A DNA stretch of 64,000 nucleotides from Meghimatium bilineatum (GCA_034231615.1 CM067315.1:30723631-30787630); one strand, 5' to 3'; positions 33,370 through 45,774 are shown, numbered from the stretch's first letter. Notes: generated by a model from the sequence alone, not told the origin. Made by a program: numbers and translations.

Positions 33370-33765
33370 ATATGAGTAGGGTTATTTCTAGGACTTTAGC
33401 AAAACTCTTTACCAATAAGTATTAATGTAAAATACAAATTTATACGTTTTACAGTTTCAAAAACAGGCTAAATCCACTGTATATAGTTAGTGTATGGACA
33501 ACAGCGGCGGAACTGTAATCTTAATGAGGAAAAAAAAGGAAACAGTTTTGCTAATCATTGGAAATACTTAAGATAACACTATGTTTCGACCACTAACTCA
33601 AACATAACACTTAATGAGTGAATGGCATCACAGTCAACGAGCACATAACAGAGCTAATCATTATTTTATATGTATATTTAAACAAAAATTGGTATATGTG
33701 TCTCTAGTTATTATTTATATTTATCTATCTACCCATCTACCTATTCATCACTCTATCTACCTATG
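33370..33765. other. unassigned stretch
   Basis: Apart from a residual satellite piece at 33,370-33,390 I see no gene or family. Confidence 0.35.
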
Positions 33766-33767
33766 GG

Positions 33768-33985
33768 CGCAGCGTTAGCGCAGTGGTTAGCGCACTGGCT
33801 TCGCATCTGAGTGGTCCTGGGTTCATTCACCATTTGAGGCGGTAATATTTTTCAGATCGCAACGGCTCCCGGGTCGACCCAGCCTTAAATGGGTACCGGA
33901 TTAATCCGTGAAGTAAAGACTGCGAGGGAGAGGAGAAGGCTACCGCCCTCATTTGCAGAGCCTCTGAAATGTGAGATCGCTAATA
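33768..33985 (+). mobile_element. SINE-4 copy (tRNA-derived)
   Basis: GCGTTAGCGCAGTGGTTAGC (A box) and GGTCCTGGGTTCATTC (B box) form a tRNA-like head. The central domain (CCGGGTCGACCCAGCC, AAATGGGTACCGGATTAATC, GTAAAGACTGCGAGGG) is shared with 60,293-60,545. A giant TATC tract starts about 50 bp beyond its end. Confidence 0.85.
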
Positions 33986-34032
33986 TCTCGCACACTAACG
34001 TCATTAATACATGCTTTGGGTTACTTTTTTAA

Positions 34033-34670
<638 letters not shown>

Positions 34671-34677
34671 CTACCCG

Positions 34678-34885
<208 letters not shown>

Positions 34886-34934
34886 TGCCTAATTTATTAT
34901 TTGTCTGCCTATCTGTCTGACTGTGCGCTTGATA

Positions 34935-35088
34935 AGCTTACTACTCATAGCACGCACCTATCTAGCGTCAAGTAATAATTGCCAGGAATCTCCGAAAAAA
35001 TGAACTTGTAAGCAAGTTGTCACAATCAGGTATCAAATCACAACCTTCGTATTCCAGGACAAATGGCTTAACCATTGCGCTACTGAGA
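34935..35088 (-). mobile_element. SINE-2 copy with tRNA head
   Basis: The minus strand starts with TAGCGCAATGGTTAAGCC (A box) and continues with GGTTGTGATTTGATACC (decayed B box), TTTTTTCGGAGATTCCTGG and GCGTGCTATGAGTAG. The order is that of SINE-2 at 63,660-63,900. Confidence 0.8.
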
Positions 35089-35268
35089 TTTTTTTCTTCT
35101 TCTGTTCGTCCTGAAGCTCCCACTGGATCTCTCTTATAGCATACCAATGGTCCTAAAAGATTTCCAGCAGGTTTTAGCTCGGAGAACGGAAATGCGTCGT
35201 GCCACCATATTTTATTCACTAATAGCCTGACACATCCAATTTCGACATTAATAATTGATACATTCAGT
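35088..35268 (-). mobile_element. SINE-1b copy
   Basis: TTCTTCTTCTGTTCGTCCTG, CCCACTGGATCTCTCTTATA, AATGGTCCTAAAAGATTTCC and GAGAACGGAAATGCGTCGTG place it in SINE-1/1b. It lies immediately upstream of the SINE-2 copy, tail to head. Confidence 0.8.
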
Positions 35269-35439
35269 TTTTGTTACCAATTCCAATAAACGGTGGACGT
35301 GTTTGATCTTATCGCAAGTATAGTAATCCAGCGGTTAGAGAAAATGTTTTCTTGTGCTCACACGCTAGACACAAAGAGCTAACCGCGACCATGCATGCTT
35401 GGCCTATTCGCCTCTGTTTGCCTCGCTAGGGAAGTAATT

Positions 35440-35960
35440 TTTGCATGACAGTTGTGATTGAATTGTGACGTGACAGTTGTGGACAATGTGGATGGAATTT
35501 TGACGTGACAGTTCTGGACAATGTGGATGGAATTGTGACATGACAGTTGTGGACAATGTGGATGGAATTGTAACGTGACAGTTGTGGACAATGTGGATGG
35601 AATTTTGACGTGACAGTTGTAGACAATGTGGATGGAATTTTGAGGTGACAGTTGTGGACAATGTGGATGGAATTTTGACGTGACAGTTGTAGACAATGTG
35701 GATGGAATTTTGACGTGAAAGTTGTGGACAATTATGGATAGAATTGTGACAAAAGTTGACATCAGCACAACGACATTTTTAAATACTCAAATTAAATTTT
35801 GTGCATTTCATAATTTAAAAAAAAAATTGAATAAGCACAGGGGAGTGAGGAGGGTGTGGCACAAATTTGACATAATTAAGCAAGGAGAGGGGGGTGTGTT
35901 TTTAAATTCATGACATGCTGGAATAGGGTGGGGGCCGACAATTGCCAAACAAACGATGAC
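35440..35960 (+). mobile_element. tandem-repeat-bearing element, locus 2
   Basis: About eight 35-bp units (GACAGTTGTGGACAATGTGG ATGGAATTTTGACGT, 35,440-35,735) lead into TTGTGACAAAAGTTGACATC, then an arm with ATAATTAAGCAAGGAG and GGGTGGGGGCCGACAATTGC. This arm aligns with locus 1 (24,285-24,530). Confidence 0.75.
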
Positions 35961-36560
35961 GTAGAATATGGACATCCCCGTTAATGAACGGCAATGATCG
36001 TAACGAATTAGGAAGTAATATTTCACAGACATGTGCTCCACAAGGAACTCTATAGTAAATGATACATATTGATTATAAATGACGTTTAACATCTCCCACA
36101 AAGTAAATAATCCGTGTGTGCATCCCTTGAAAAACTTCATTTTAATCTTGTTTATAGTTTTTTTTTCCTTTACCCAATTGCCTCATTAATATCTGTTCAT
36201 GGTTGTTAATATCTTTTTTTTTACATCTAAAAAATGGAAATAATGAAAAGCAAATCTGGAGCATAGTCAACGCTCAGAGCAATTCATTCTGAATTCCAGT
36301 CACGTTTGGCAATTTCGAGGAGTTTCCATTGCTAGATAGAAAAAAACTTCACAGATTGCCTGCTGGAATAATTAAATTCTAGGTCAGGTTAAACTTGGAA
36401 TGTAAATCGGGTAAAGAACTGATTGATAGAGCCTCAATGTCAGTGATAACTTGAATGAGATAATCATGAACGCATTTTGTCACACCGACGGAAAAAACAT
36501 ACGATTAATACTGGCACATCATGATGTTGTTTTACGTTTGTTTATTGAAGAATTTACGTA
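35961..36560. other. unassigned stretch
   Basis: No recognised family and no convincing coding signal. Confidence 0.35.
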
Positions 36561-36574
36561 GGTAGGTAAGATGG

Positions 36575-37044
36575 AAAAAAACATCCATTGGTAGGACAAA
36601 GCACCAGACTACGAGGTCTTGGAAAAATCAACCTCAATAAGCATCCACACAATACTTATGAAGGCGCAGGCACGCTGGGCAGGCCATCTTGTGCGTATGG
36701 AGAACTCGCGTTTGCCAAAACAAATATATTATGGAGAACTCAAGGCAGGATTTCGAAAAGCTGGTGGACAGAAAAAGCGTTTCAAAGACACGCTCAAGTC
36801 ATCCTTGAAACATCTTAACATTGACGTAGGCGCTTGGGAGACCCTCGCTCAGGATAGAACAGCATGGCGTTACAGCATTAGAACGGGAGCACTAGCGGCG
36901 GAAGAATTCAGACAAGAAACTGCAAGACAGAAGCGGACACGTAGAAAAGAAAAAAAACATCTCAACCTCACACAGATACCTTCTATTGTTGTCAATTCTT
37001 TAAAAGAACATTTTGTGCGCGCATTGGACTTGCTAGTCATTTAA
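36575..37044 (+). mobile_element. LINE-E C-terminal fragment
   Basis: An open frame encodes DKAPDYEVLEKSTSISIHTI, ARWAGHLVRMENSRLPKQIY, GGQKKRFKDTLKSSLKHLNI and WETLAQDRTAW. This is the well-known LINE tail RWAGHVVRMPDSRLPK...GGQKKRFKDTLK. Just upstream the codon before DKAPD is TAG, where relatives have Gln (WQDKIPD), so the copy is interrupted. The zinc-finger end seen at 62,025-62,100 is lost. Confidence 0.88.
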
Positions 37045-37295
37045 AAACGCACTATTAACTTTATTATTTTATTATTTATTGTTATTATTATTATGGTTGA
37101 GTTTTTGGTCATCGTCGATCACGACGGACGAACATCATCATCATCATCATTGGAGAATGGTTTCAATCTGGGGTTGGACATTTTCGATATATTACTCAAT
37201 AATATTGATGCACATAACACGGCGACACATATCGGAATTGATGTCATTGATGGCATTGACTTGCTTCTTGATGACATCTCTTTACACATAGCGCT
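37045..37295. other. unassigned, with short ATT and CATCAT tracts
   Basis: Only brief simple repeats at 37,070-37,095 and 37,134-37,150. Confidence 0.35.
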
Positions 37296-37718
37296 GCACT
37301 CTAGCGCTGTGCTTCCTTCTCAGTTTACTCATTATACTGTCCTTATGATGACTTACGAACCGATTCGTAATATTTCTCATAACATCTGCCCACTGCGTAA
37401 TATCTGCATTGGCTGTCCCTCTAATGCTTTCGCCGAACTGACTAGCATCACTGTGCGTCGACAGTGCTGATGCACGTGTTGGTGTAAAGGTGGAGATATT
37501 GACTGTCATTTTGTAGTCAAATCTCTTTCCCTCTGCTGCCTCCACATTCACGGACACACGATCCCCAAATGTTTTAGCCAGAATCAGCACGAGCAGCTGT
37601 ATTTCTGTTTCCAGGGTGCAACTCGAGGAGATACTTTTGGAATCTTGGTTATCCGCTAACGCTGGGACCGTAGAGAGTAATATGGTACCCTTTGCACCCC
37701 TCTCTTATAATAAATATA
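37282..37718 (-). mobile_element. composite element CE, 5' part with longest open frame
   Basis: The minus strand is open from near 37,710 to a stop at 37,282 (about 140 codons). It includes SISSSCTLETEIQLLVLILA, KTFGDRVSVNVEAAEGKRFD and NADITQWADVMRNITNRF. The same region at 12,330-12,620 is frameshifted. I do not recognise the protein. A gag/ORF1-like role in a retroelement is possible from context only. Confidence 0.65.
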
Positions 37719-37914
37719 AAACTCTTCTCCAGATTAGCCATTCGTGCTGATTTCACGCAACGTCATTCATCTTGGCTGATGTGAATGACATTTGTTTGCT
37801 TTACGTTTACCATATGTCACCAGCCAATTAAAAAAAAAATATGGAACACGCAATGCTATGTACTGCAAGTTTATGCATAGCTTATTTATGTTTTGATACC
37901 GTCACATCTGTGCA

Positions 37915-38090
37915 TATACAGGTTTGGTTACATAATTATGAGGTCCAGGGTTCGATTCAACGCATTGACTGAGTTGCTTTTGTTCCTTCTGTCGGAGTGT
38001 AACATTGAAAACAAAAAATACCCATCATGTGCATGCTGTCGCGACAACAATGGGCAAGCTGCCTTTATCACTCAATCCATGAGGAAACTG
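37915..38090 (+). mobile_element. SINE-3 copy
   Basis: GGTCCAGGGTTCGATTCAAC (B box), CTTCTGTCGGAGTGTAAC, GCTGTCGCGACAACAATGGG and GCCTTTATCAC appear in the family order seen at 49,700-49,820. Confidence 0.7.
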
Positions 38091-38310
38091 ACGCATTAAC
38101 GGTAAAAACTGGTATACGGTCTTTATCATACAATCCATGAGGAAACTCTATGTTATTCGAAAACTGGAAAAATAGGCATTATGACACAAATCATACGGAA
38201 ACTCTGTGACTCATTAACGGGAAAAATTGGCATGCGGCCTTTATCACACAAATCATATATGGAAACTCTATGTTTCACAAACTCTATGTGACTCATTAAT
38301 GGGAGAAATG
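38060..38310. repeat. diverged tandem repeats grown from the SINE-3 end
   Basis: Words such as CTTTATCAC/CATACAATCC, CATGAGGAAACTCTATG and TGACTCATTAA(C/T)GGG recur three or four times at irregular 55-70-bp spacing, starting in the last part of the SINE-3 copy. Confidence 0.6.
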
Positions 38311-39240
38311 AAGTACTGCCAGTTTTTTATCAGTATCTTTAAAAACTATATTAATTGTTAATATTCACACCACACAATAACTCGTGCATGTGTTTGAACA
38401 AGCCTCATTATAGAATATTGTATATCCCAAACAGCGTCCCTTGGTCTTTTGTTTGTCTTGATGAAGGCCTTTTAGTCGAAACGTCGTGTCTGTCTCTGTA
38501 CCTCGTTGTTAAGTTCTTTTATGTTTTATTTTGGTAACAGGTGTACCTATTTTTGTTTATATTGATATTTGCCCTGTGTTACTCCAGCTACCTACATGCT
38601 GTTTAGGGTTGTCACCCTACAGTGGAACATTTGTCACTTGTCTTGGCTGATCGATCTGATCATGGTGTTATTCTATATAATATTGATGCAGTGTGACAAT
38701 GAAAAACTACGCAACATGCAGGATCAGCCAAGATATGTGACGCATTTTGGAGTCTGTGTGCAAAGTGATTCTGGTGAAAGACTTAAATTTGAGACTTTCT
38801 CCCGTTTCCACTCTCACTTTCACACACACAAACTCCTCTCTAGCGCTCCTGGAACCGCTTAACAAAAACAAGATAGCGTGTTCCTACAGGAGGGCTTTAG
38901 TGAAAGATGGATTCTTCCAGAACATCGGAATGTGGCGGTCTATGAAAGTATGTTTTGATTCCAAACATGATCATCTGTAGGGCAACAGTAGCTGCCCTTT
39001 AGGGGGTAGCTTTCCGCTGTTAAGAAATAGTCTAGAACAAACTGACACCGAAATGTTCCACCTGGTTTCGCATCTCATACCACTCTGTCATCTGTTACCT
39101 ATTTCTAGAAAGACTAGAACATTATTTAGTACGTATTGTCTCCAGGTGTTCTGTTGTTGATTTTAGTCTGTATTGTCTCCATGTGTTCTGATGTTGCTAA
39201 TTATCAGGAATTGTTTTGAGATTAAAAAGTGTGAAGGATG
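38311..39240. other. dispersed-core repeat at 38,455; otherwise unassigned
   Basis: GATGAAGGCCTTTTAGTCGA then AACGTCG lies at 38,460-38,486. Short open frames at 38,569-38,980 have no recognisable domain. Confidence 0.4.
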
Positions 39241-39241
39241 T

Positions 39242-39480
39242 TGAAGGTTGATGGTTGATGGTTGATGATGATGATGATGGTGTTGTTGTTGATGATGATG
39301 TTGATGATGATTATGAAATAATCCCTTTAACTATCAGCCGTCATTTCTTGTTAGTACATAGCCTTTCTGACAGGTTCTTTTAGATGTATAATTGCGGCGA
39401 CAGTCAGACTCATATAATCTTATATGAGTGGTTATGGATATGATTATATGAGTGGTTATGGATATGATTATATGGGTGAC
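39242..39480. repeat. (GAT)n/(GTT)n tract and a short 23-bp tandem repeat
   Basis: A GATGATG/GTTGTTG tract lies at 39,250-39,315. GATTATATGAGTGGTTATG repeats about three times at 39,415-39,475. Confidence 0.85.
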
Positions 39481-40150
39481 TATGGATGCATGTTTAGTCC
39501 CTGAAAGAAGGCACTCCAGTGCGTCAATATGTCAGGATTATGAGGTCCTGCCATGAGTTCAGCACACACTTCTAGGCCAACTATTTCATCATACATCTGT
39601 CAGATTTGTTGACACTCCGCAGTGGGAACATCCCACATTCTCCGTATTAAGAGTCTGGCTCAAATGGGCAACTGTTGCAGTGTCCGCTGGCATGCAGCTC
39701 TTCGCCATCCATTGGGATTACTGGATAGAAGGTAAAAGTAATAAATTGACACAAGATGTGACAATACATGATCACAAGTGACAAGTCGTCAGCCTATCCC
39801 CCAACTTTCCTTAATCGCTTCATACGACGTGCCTATAAAGGAGACAGTGGTCCTATTCTTTGCACACTGAACTAGAAGTCCAGGCTCCTGTTGTCACACA
39901 GGTGTATGGTGAGGGAATAAGGCGCGAATGTTATGTGCAAAAAAATATTATTTTATCAAATAAAAGTACACGTAGGTGTGATGTGGTCAGCATTTAGTAA
40001 TGGTTTTGCTTTCCCAGATTTGTTATTGGATTTGAAGTGAATCCATACCACTCAGGACACATTACAGATGCCCTGTTGTCTCCAGCAAATACCGAATATA
40101 ATTCGCTGATAATTTCTGTAACGTATTACTTAGTAACACTCTTTCTTACG
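39481..40150. other. mostly unassigned; SINE-1-like head at 39,805-39,870
   Basis: On the plus strand TTAATCGCTTCATACGACGT and CAGTGGTCCTATTCTTTGC resemble the reverse of the SINE-1 5' head (GTCGTAAAAGGCGACTAA). The rest is unassigned. Confidence 0.45.
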
Positions 40151-40154
40151 TGTT

Positions 40155-40390
40155 CTTTCATCTTCAGCGTTCATTCTCAAACTCCCGCTAAATCGCTCTT
40201 GTAGCAGGACTATGGTCCTGCAAGATATAGTCCAAAGAGTGGAAATGATTTGTCTCATCGTTTTATTTCTACAAATGTCCAGACACATTCGTCGTCGGTG
40301 CTATAACACAGGTTCTCATTCCTTTTTCTTCTGCGTCCATTCTCAAACTCCTGTATATTATCTTACAAAGGCAGCTTATTTGGAAATGGT
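40155..40390 (-). mobile_element. SINE-1b copy plus a second truncated copy
   Basis: CATCTTCAGCGTTCATTCTC, CGCTCTTGTAGCAGGACTAT and ATGGTCCTGCAAGATA match SINE-1b. At 40,325-40,370 TTCTTCTGCGTCCATTCTCA begins a second short copy in the same orientation. Confidence 0.75.
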
Positions 40391-40474
40391 TAAGTCTTCT
40401 ATCGTGTCTAGGATATACTGTCCAGGTTTCGCACGCATAAAGTAATCATGATATTACACATATAAACATATATA

Positions 40475-40765
40475 CGTCATCATCATCAGGTAGCCTATCC
40501 TGAACAGGATGTAGCAGTCATCACAGTCTTTCCAAACTTATGTCATTCTTGAGCCAGTCTTCCTTCTTCTGTTATTGTCATGTTCATGTGGTCTATGATG
40601 TCCTGCGTCCACATTATGTGTGGTCTGTCTCTTGTTCGTCTCCCTGGCATCATCTCCTCCATTGTGGTCTTCTCTCGTCCGTCATGGCATTGAACATGTC
40701 CAAAATATTGTAGTTTTCTGTAAATAGATATTCTGTTTCGTCAGTTTTCTTTTGCATTCATTTCT
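40475..40765 (-). mobile_element. LINE C-terminal fragment (RKLQYFGHVQRHDGREKT)
   Basis: One minus-strand frame reads RKLQYFGHVQRHDGREKTTM, GRRTRGRPHIMWTQDI and EEGRLAQE, a classical LINE post-RT tail. The 3' end carries an ATGATGATG tail at 40,480-40,490. Confidence 0.82.
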
Positions 40766-40789
40766 ATCAGGATTGCTACATTGGTGCAT

Positions 40790-40836
40790 ATACACATACA
40801 TATACACACACACACGCACACACACACACACACAAA
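40790..40836. repeat. (CA)n microsatellite
   Basis: An imperfect CA tract immediately beside the SINE-1 copy. Confidence 0.9.
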
Positions 40837-40847
40837 TATATACATGC

Positions 40848-41100
40848 ATCTTCCTATGCGTTGGTTCTCAAACTCGTGCAGACTAACAGGATGTAGTCCT
40901 GAAAACGGAACGAGTTGTGTTATGATTTACAACTTAGCTGCGATATCCGCGCCTTTCAGCTTGTCATTCGATTACAGTATGGCTTCAAGGTACTTTGAGC
41001 CCATATGGGATGGACATCCAGCTCCATGCCAAAATCTTCCTTAAACGCCTTTTACGTGCAAGATAAACAGTGTTGCAATTCTTTGCACCCCTTTCGCTCT
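40848..41100 (-). mobile_element. SINE-1 copy lacking its TTC stretch
   Basis: TTCTCAAACTCGTGCAGACT, ATGTAGTCCTGAAAACGGAA, TTAGCTGCGATATCCGCGCC and CTTAAACGCCTTTTACG to TTCTTTGCACCCCTTTCG follow the full SINE-1 at 2,083-2,335. The GAA tail is replaced by GC-poor sequence. Confidence 0.82.
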
Positions 41101-41454
41101 CAATCACCACAAAAACGATACATAAATACAAACGATAAATGTTTGTCTGAGAACTATTTGATACCGAGGTAGCTAGTTTAAAATAAGAACCGTCATGAAG
41201 CAGCTACTTATGCAAAACATTTTATTGTCCCTGAGACAAACAGTTCCACGCTTGTTTATATGACTGTAACAGGACTCCGGCAAAATCTCACGGAAGCTTC
41301 CTTGTATTAGATGGCCCCGCTAACAACAAAGTAGATTTATGCGTTGATCGAGTGGCAGCTCTGAAACTCTGTTTCAATAGTATGGAATATTGTTTCTACA
41401 TACACTCTAAATCCCGTTGTAAGTAGAAAGCTTTGTACATAGATAATGTAGTAA
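41101..41454. other. unassigned stretch
   Basis: Nothing recognised. Confidence 0.3.
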
Positions 41455-41790
41455 TGAAATAAAATGAAGATGGATTGGACAAATACTGAGAAAACCAGTA
41501 AATGAAATAGCTAGAGGATAAATGTCAAGCAACACGAACAGAGAAAAAAAAAATGGGTAATAGATATGGAATACATTTGGGCACTCAGGAAAGAGAGATA
41601 AGGAATGTGACGGAGATGGAAATAACATGGACAATTTATGAGAGCATATCCACGGATAGACAGAAATTGAATAGCGTTGTACATGATCTATTTACTCGAC
41701 GAAGTGTAAATGTCATAGGAGTGCAATGGCTTGATTGATTGAGCGAGTATAAGACTTCTCAAAGCATTGCATACCACTGAGATTTGAAAT
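41455..41790 (+). mobile_element. LINE C-terminal fragment (KWRWIGQILRKPVNEIARG)
   Basis: The plus strand encodes MKWRWIGQILRKPVNEIARG and, after frame changes, DRQKLNSVVHDL. This fits the tail KWRWIGHVLRK...DRQKWR of a distinct LINE family. It is heavily decayed. Confidence 0.6.
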
Positions 41791-41929
41791 CCTATGAGTA
41801 TGAACGCTGTATCTTACCTTTCCAAATCATATTCAACCTTGCCATGGTAGCCATCGGCATCTAGTCTTAACCTAATCTCTTTTCTCAAATTGCCATCATC
41901 ACATATTTGGGACCGGAGATTATAGTAAC

Positions 41930-43545
41930 ATTTGATACAAGTAATCTATTTTACTATTGATGCAAGTAATATATTTTACTATTGATGCATGTAATCTATT
42001 TTACTATTGATGCAAGTAATCTATTTTACTATTGATGCAAGTAATATATTTTACTATTGATGCAAGTAATCTATTTTACTATTGATGCAAGTAATCTATT
42101 TTACTATTGATGCAAGTAATATATTTTACTATTGATGCATGTAATCTATTTTACTATTGATACAAGTAATCTATTTTACTATTGATACAAGTAATCTATT
42201 TTACTATTGATACAAGTAATCTATTTTACTATTGTTGCAAGTAATATATTTTACTATTGATGCAAGTAATCTATTTTACTATTGATACAAGTAATCTATT
42301 TTACTATTGATGCAAGTAATATATTTTACTATTGATGCAAGTAATATATTTTACTATTGATGCAAGTAATCTATTTTACTATTGATGCAAGTAATCTATT
42401 TTACTATTGTTGCAAGTAATATATTTTACTATTGATGCAAGTAATATATTTTACTATTGATGCAAGTAATATATTTTACAATTGTTGCAAGTAATATATT
42501 TTACTATTGATGCAAGTAATATATTTTACTATTGATACAAGTAATATATTTTACTATTGATACAAGTAATATATTTTACTATTGATGCAAGTAATATATT
42601 TTACTATTGATACAAGTAATCTATTTTACTATTGATACAAGTAATCTATTTTACTATTGTTGCAAGTAATATATTTTACTATTGATGCAAGTAATATATT
42701 TTACTATTGATGCAAGTAATATATTTTACAATTGTTGCAAGTAATATATTTTACTATTGATGCAAGTAATATATTTTACTATTGATACAAGTAATATATT
42801 TTACTATTGATACAAGTAATATATTTTACTATTGATGCAAGTAATCTATTTTACTATTGATACAAGTAATCTATTTTACTATTGATACAAGTAATCTATT
42901 TTACTATTGTTGCAAGTAATATATTTTACTATTGATGCAAGTAATCTATTTTACTATTGATACAAGTAATCTATTTTACTATTGATGCAAGTAATATATT
43001 TTACTATTGATGCAAGTAATATATTTTACTATTGATGCAAGTAATCTATTTTACTATTGATGCAAGTAATCTATTTTACTATTGTTGCAAGTAATATATT
43101 TTACTATTGATGCAAGTAATATATTTTACTATTGATGCAAGTAATATATTTTACAATTGTTGCAAGTAATATATTTTACTATTGATGCAAGTAATATATT
43201 TTACTATTGATGCAAGTAATATATTTTACTATTGATACAAGTAATATATTTTACTATTGATGCAAGTAATATATTTTACTATTGATACAAGTAATATATT
43301 TTACTATTGATACAAGTAATATATTTTACTATTGATGCAAGTAATATATTTTACTATTGATGCAAGTAATCTATTTTACTATTGATACAAGTAATATATT
43401 TTACTATTGATGCAAGTAATATATTTTACTATTGATGCAAGTAATATATTTTACTATTGATGCAAGTAATATATTTTACTATTGATGCAAGTAATATATT
43501 TTACTATTGATACAAGTAATCTATTTTTCTATTAATGCAAGTGAT
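41930..43545. repeat. 25-bp minisatellite, about 64 units
   Basis: Unit TGCAAGTAATCTATTTTACT ATTGA with A/C and TGC/TAC variants. The rare variant TTTTACAATTGTTG occurs near 42,477, 42,727 and 43,152, spaced 250 and 425 bp (10 and 17 units), which shows block duplications. Confidence 0.98.
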
Positions 43546-43649
43546 TTTGCCTGTTGCCTTTCTTAATATATCGCGTTTATCATTTTAAACTATTACATTT
43601 ACCCGTTTTCACCCGTACTGGCATTAGCATTTTGATACCATGGTTTCCA

Positions 43650-43835
43650 TGTTCCCAACATACATGTTCAAATGGTTTTAAAAGCCATAGAAGATTCACT
43701 TCACTGTACTCGGTTTTCCATATGTACTCCGTCCCTCTCAACGAAGCGGCACGCCGACTGCCGAGAGTACCACTCATAGCACGTAACTCCGTAGCTTCAA
43801 GTGATAATTCACAGGAATCTCCGAAAAAAGGTTCA
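43650..43835 (-). mobile_element. SINE-2 copy (body and 3' part)
   Basis: CATATGTACTCCGTCCCTCT, AGAGTACCACTCATAGCACG, TAACTCCGTAGCTTCAAGTG and CACAGGAATCTCCGAAAAAA follow SINE-2 order. The tRNA head is missing. Confidence 0.82.
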
Positions 43836-44150
43836 ATTACTGTTATCTCATTACTGTGAAAAAAATGGTACTCATTTCTTTACACTTGGATTTTGTACCT
43901 TCTTGTTGTGCTTCCATATCAGCTCTTTACAATTTCCTCCATCCTGCCCCCTTCAACCTCGCAAAAATAACAAATTAGAAGCAAGAGCTCGGAACTCATT
44001 AGAATAAAACAAACAAAAGCTTCACTTAGTAGAATTTTGGAGTTAAAGGGTGTTAAAAACATAAACAATAAATTGTACAGAATCCTAAATTACAACCCCA
44101 CTTTGAAAATGGGTATATACAAATAAACAAACGCAGGCTATCAATAACCA
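43836..44150. other. unassigned stretch
   Basis: No family recognised. Confidence 0.3.
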
Positions 44151-44154
44151 CTTT

Positions 44155-44420
44155 TGACAATGGAGAAACAAGGTAGATTTGTTTGGTTAAGATACGTAAC
44201 GAAACACAACTCGATTTATACAATTATTTTGCAAGGAACAATCGAGGGTGGAAGGAGGAGAGGAAATGGGTCTGAGAACATCTTGGAATGAAAACATCAA
44301 GGAATGGTCTAGGCGTTATTTTTTTTTACCTCCGAATGGCTGAGGAGAAAGTTGTTTGAAGAGCTTTTTATGCTGATATATCAAGTGTGGAACCCATACT
44401 ACCCTGACGGATTATGGGTC
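44155..44420 (+). mobile_element. LINE C-terminal fragment (LQGTIEGGRRRG type)
   Basis: The plus strand encodes RFVWLRYVTKHNS then ILQGTIEGGRRRGNGSENIL, and in another frame TSWNENIKEW. This corresponds to the LINE tail LRWFGHVTRH...LQGTVEGGRRRGRPRTSWxDNIKEW. Frameshifts make it dead. Confidence 0.7.
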
Positions 44421-44810
44421 CTATTATTATTCTATGCAGGTTTATTTAGTGCAAAGTGTTGCGTCGTGATTATTCGCGTAAATGCACATAAAGGCGTGGT
44501 ATACACCTTTGTTTTCTGTGTCAGTTCTGCTACTAGTTGTGCACAATGTGATCGTTTGTCACTTTCTATTCCTTGTGTTATTATGATTTGTTTTGTTTAT
44601 TGCCTCGATTTTGTAAATGTATTTTTGTATATTCTCTTTATTGGAAGTGTTATACGTATTACTTTTGTTTAGTGCATCAATTTATTAATGTGGTTCTTTA
44701 TATTCATAAAGCCAGCGTGCCTTGAATATTTTATATTGTACGGTCTGCACACAAAACAAAAGCACATAAAACTATTATGTCATTTGCGCTTTACCAACTA
44801 TCTGTTCTAT
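44421..44810. other. unassigned stretch
   Basis: A 106-codon open frame at 44,352-44,672 has no recognisable domain and overlaps LINE sequence. Confidence 0.3.
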
Positions 44811-44814
44811 CATC

Positions 44815-45190
44815 ATCATTAAGTGCCGTCTCCGCAACGAAGGTTGGCTGCAACGTATCTCCAACATCCCATGTCTCTTGTCTTGGTGGTGTACTCTGCT
44901 AGACTGTAACCTGTCCATCGTGTGATGTTACTCTTCCACGTGTATCTATGTCTACCTATTACTCGCTTCCCTTCGACTTTACCCGCAAGTAAGGTCTTCA
45001 ATAAGGTGTCATGTCTTTTAATGTGTCCAAAATATTTTATTTGCCTGATCTTTATTTCTCTTAGTAGTTCTTTCTTCACATTAAGTGTTTTTATCACCTC
45101 TTTATTTGTTTTCTTCTCTTTTCATGATGCTCTCCCTATTCTCCTGTATACCCACATCTCAATATACTTGTTCTATGAAAACCCGTAATT
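44815..45190 (-). mobile_element. LINE-B 3' end
   Basis: The minus strand encodes TLNVKKELLREIKIRQIKYF, GHIKRHDTLLKTLLAGKVEG and TRDMGCWRYVAANLRCGDGT, then a stop and ATGATGATG at the left edge. It keeps the frame through the 3' end and is the cleanest LINE-B tail here. Confidence 0.85.
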
Positions 45191-45770
45191 GCACATTTTT
45201 TAAAATTCCCAATTATTTTTAATTGTCTTTGTTTTATTGCTTTTTCGGATTGATTTATATTGATAGTTAGGCTATATTTAGTAACCTTTATTATATACTT
45301 CGTATTTACATTTTTAAAGTTGGTGTTATTTTGAGATTATATAACACACAAAAATTAGTATAAAACATTGTTAATTGTGAGAATTAAGCATGAAAATCCT
45401 AAATATTGTTACAGAAAAATATAATTTAGATATAATTGAAATTCGTAACTACGGCAGCAACTAATAAGATCAGTTGTATAAAGAAGAAAATTATGAGGTG
45501 ATTACGTAACAGCTGGGAACGTAGACGCATTACCAAGACACGCTAACAAAGAAATTAATTGATCTGGGGTAATGTAACAGGCGAAGCATGGACAAAAATC
45601 AATAAGTCTAATATGCATCACGTGGGTGGGCAGGGAGAAACACGTGGCGGACTGTGTTTCAATTATAAGTAAATTAGATCTTTACTTAAGGATCCCGTAT
45701 TTTGATGTTTATCGAATACAGTGACCTTTCGTTTTGAACTTACATATACTTTTATAGTTTTTTAATTATT
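45191..45770. other. unassigned AT-rich stretch
   Basis: No family or gene recognised. Confidence 0.35.
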
Positions 45771-45774
45771 TGAT

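Noticed and set aside
33768-33850. Functional tRNA gene
   Set aside because: A and B boxes are present but the acceptor stem and T-arm do not pair properly, and the sequence continues into a SINE body. The same holds for 8,370, 23,485, 34,935 and 63,660.
44352-44672. 106-codon hydrophobic open frame as a membrane protein
   Set aside because: It begins inside a LINE fragment and its hydrophobicity follows from T-rich composition.
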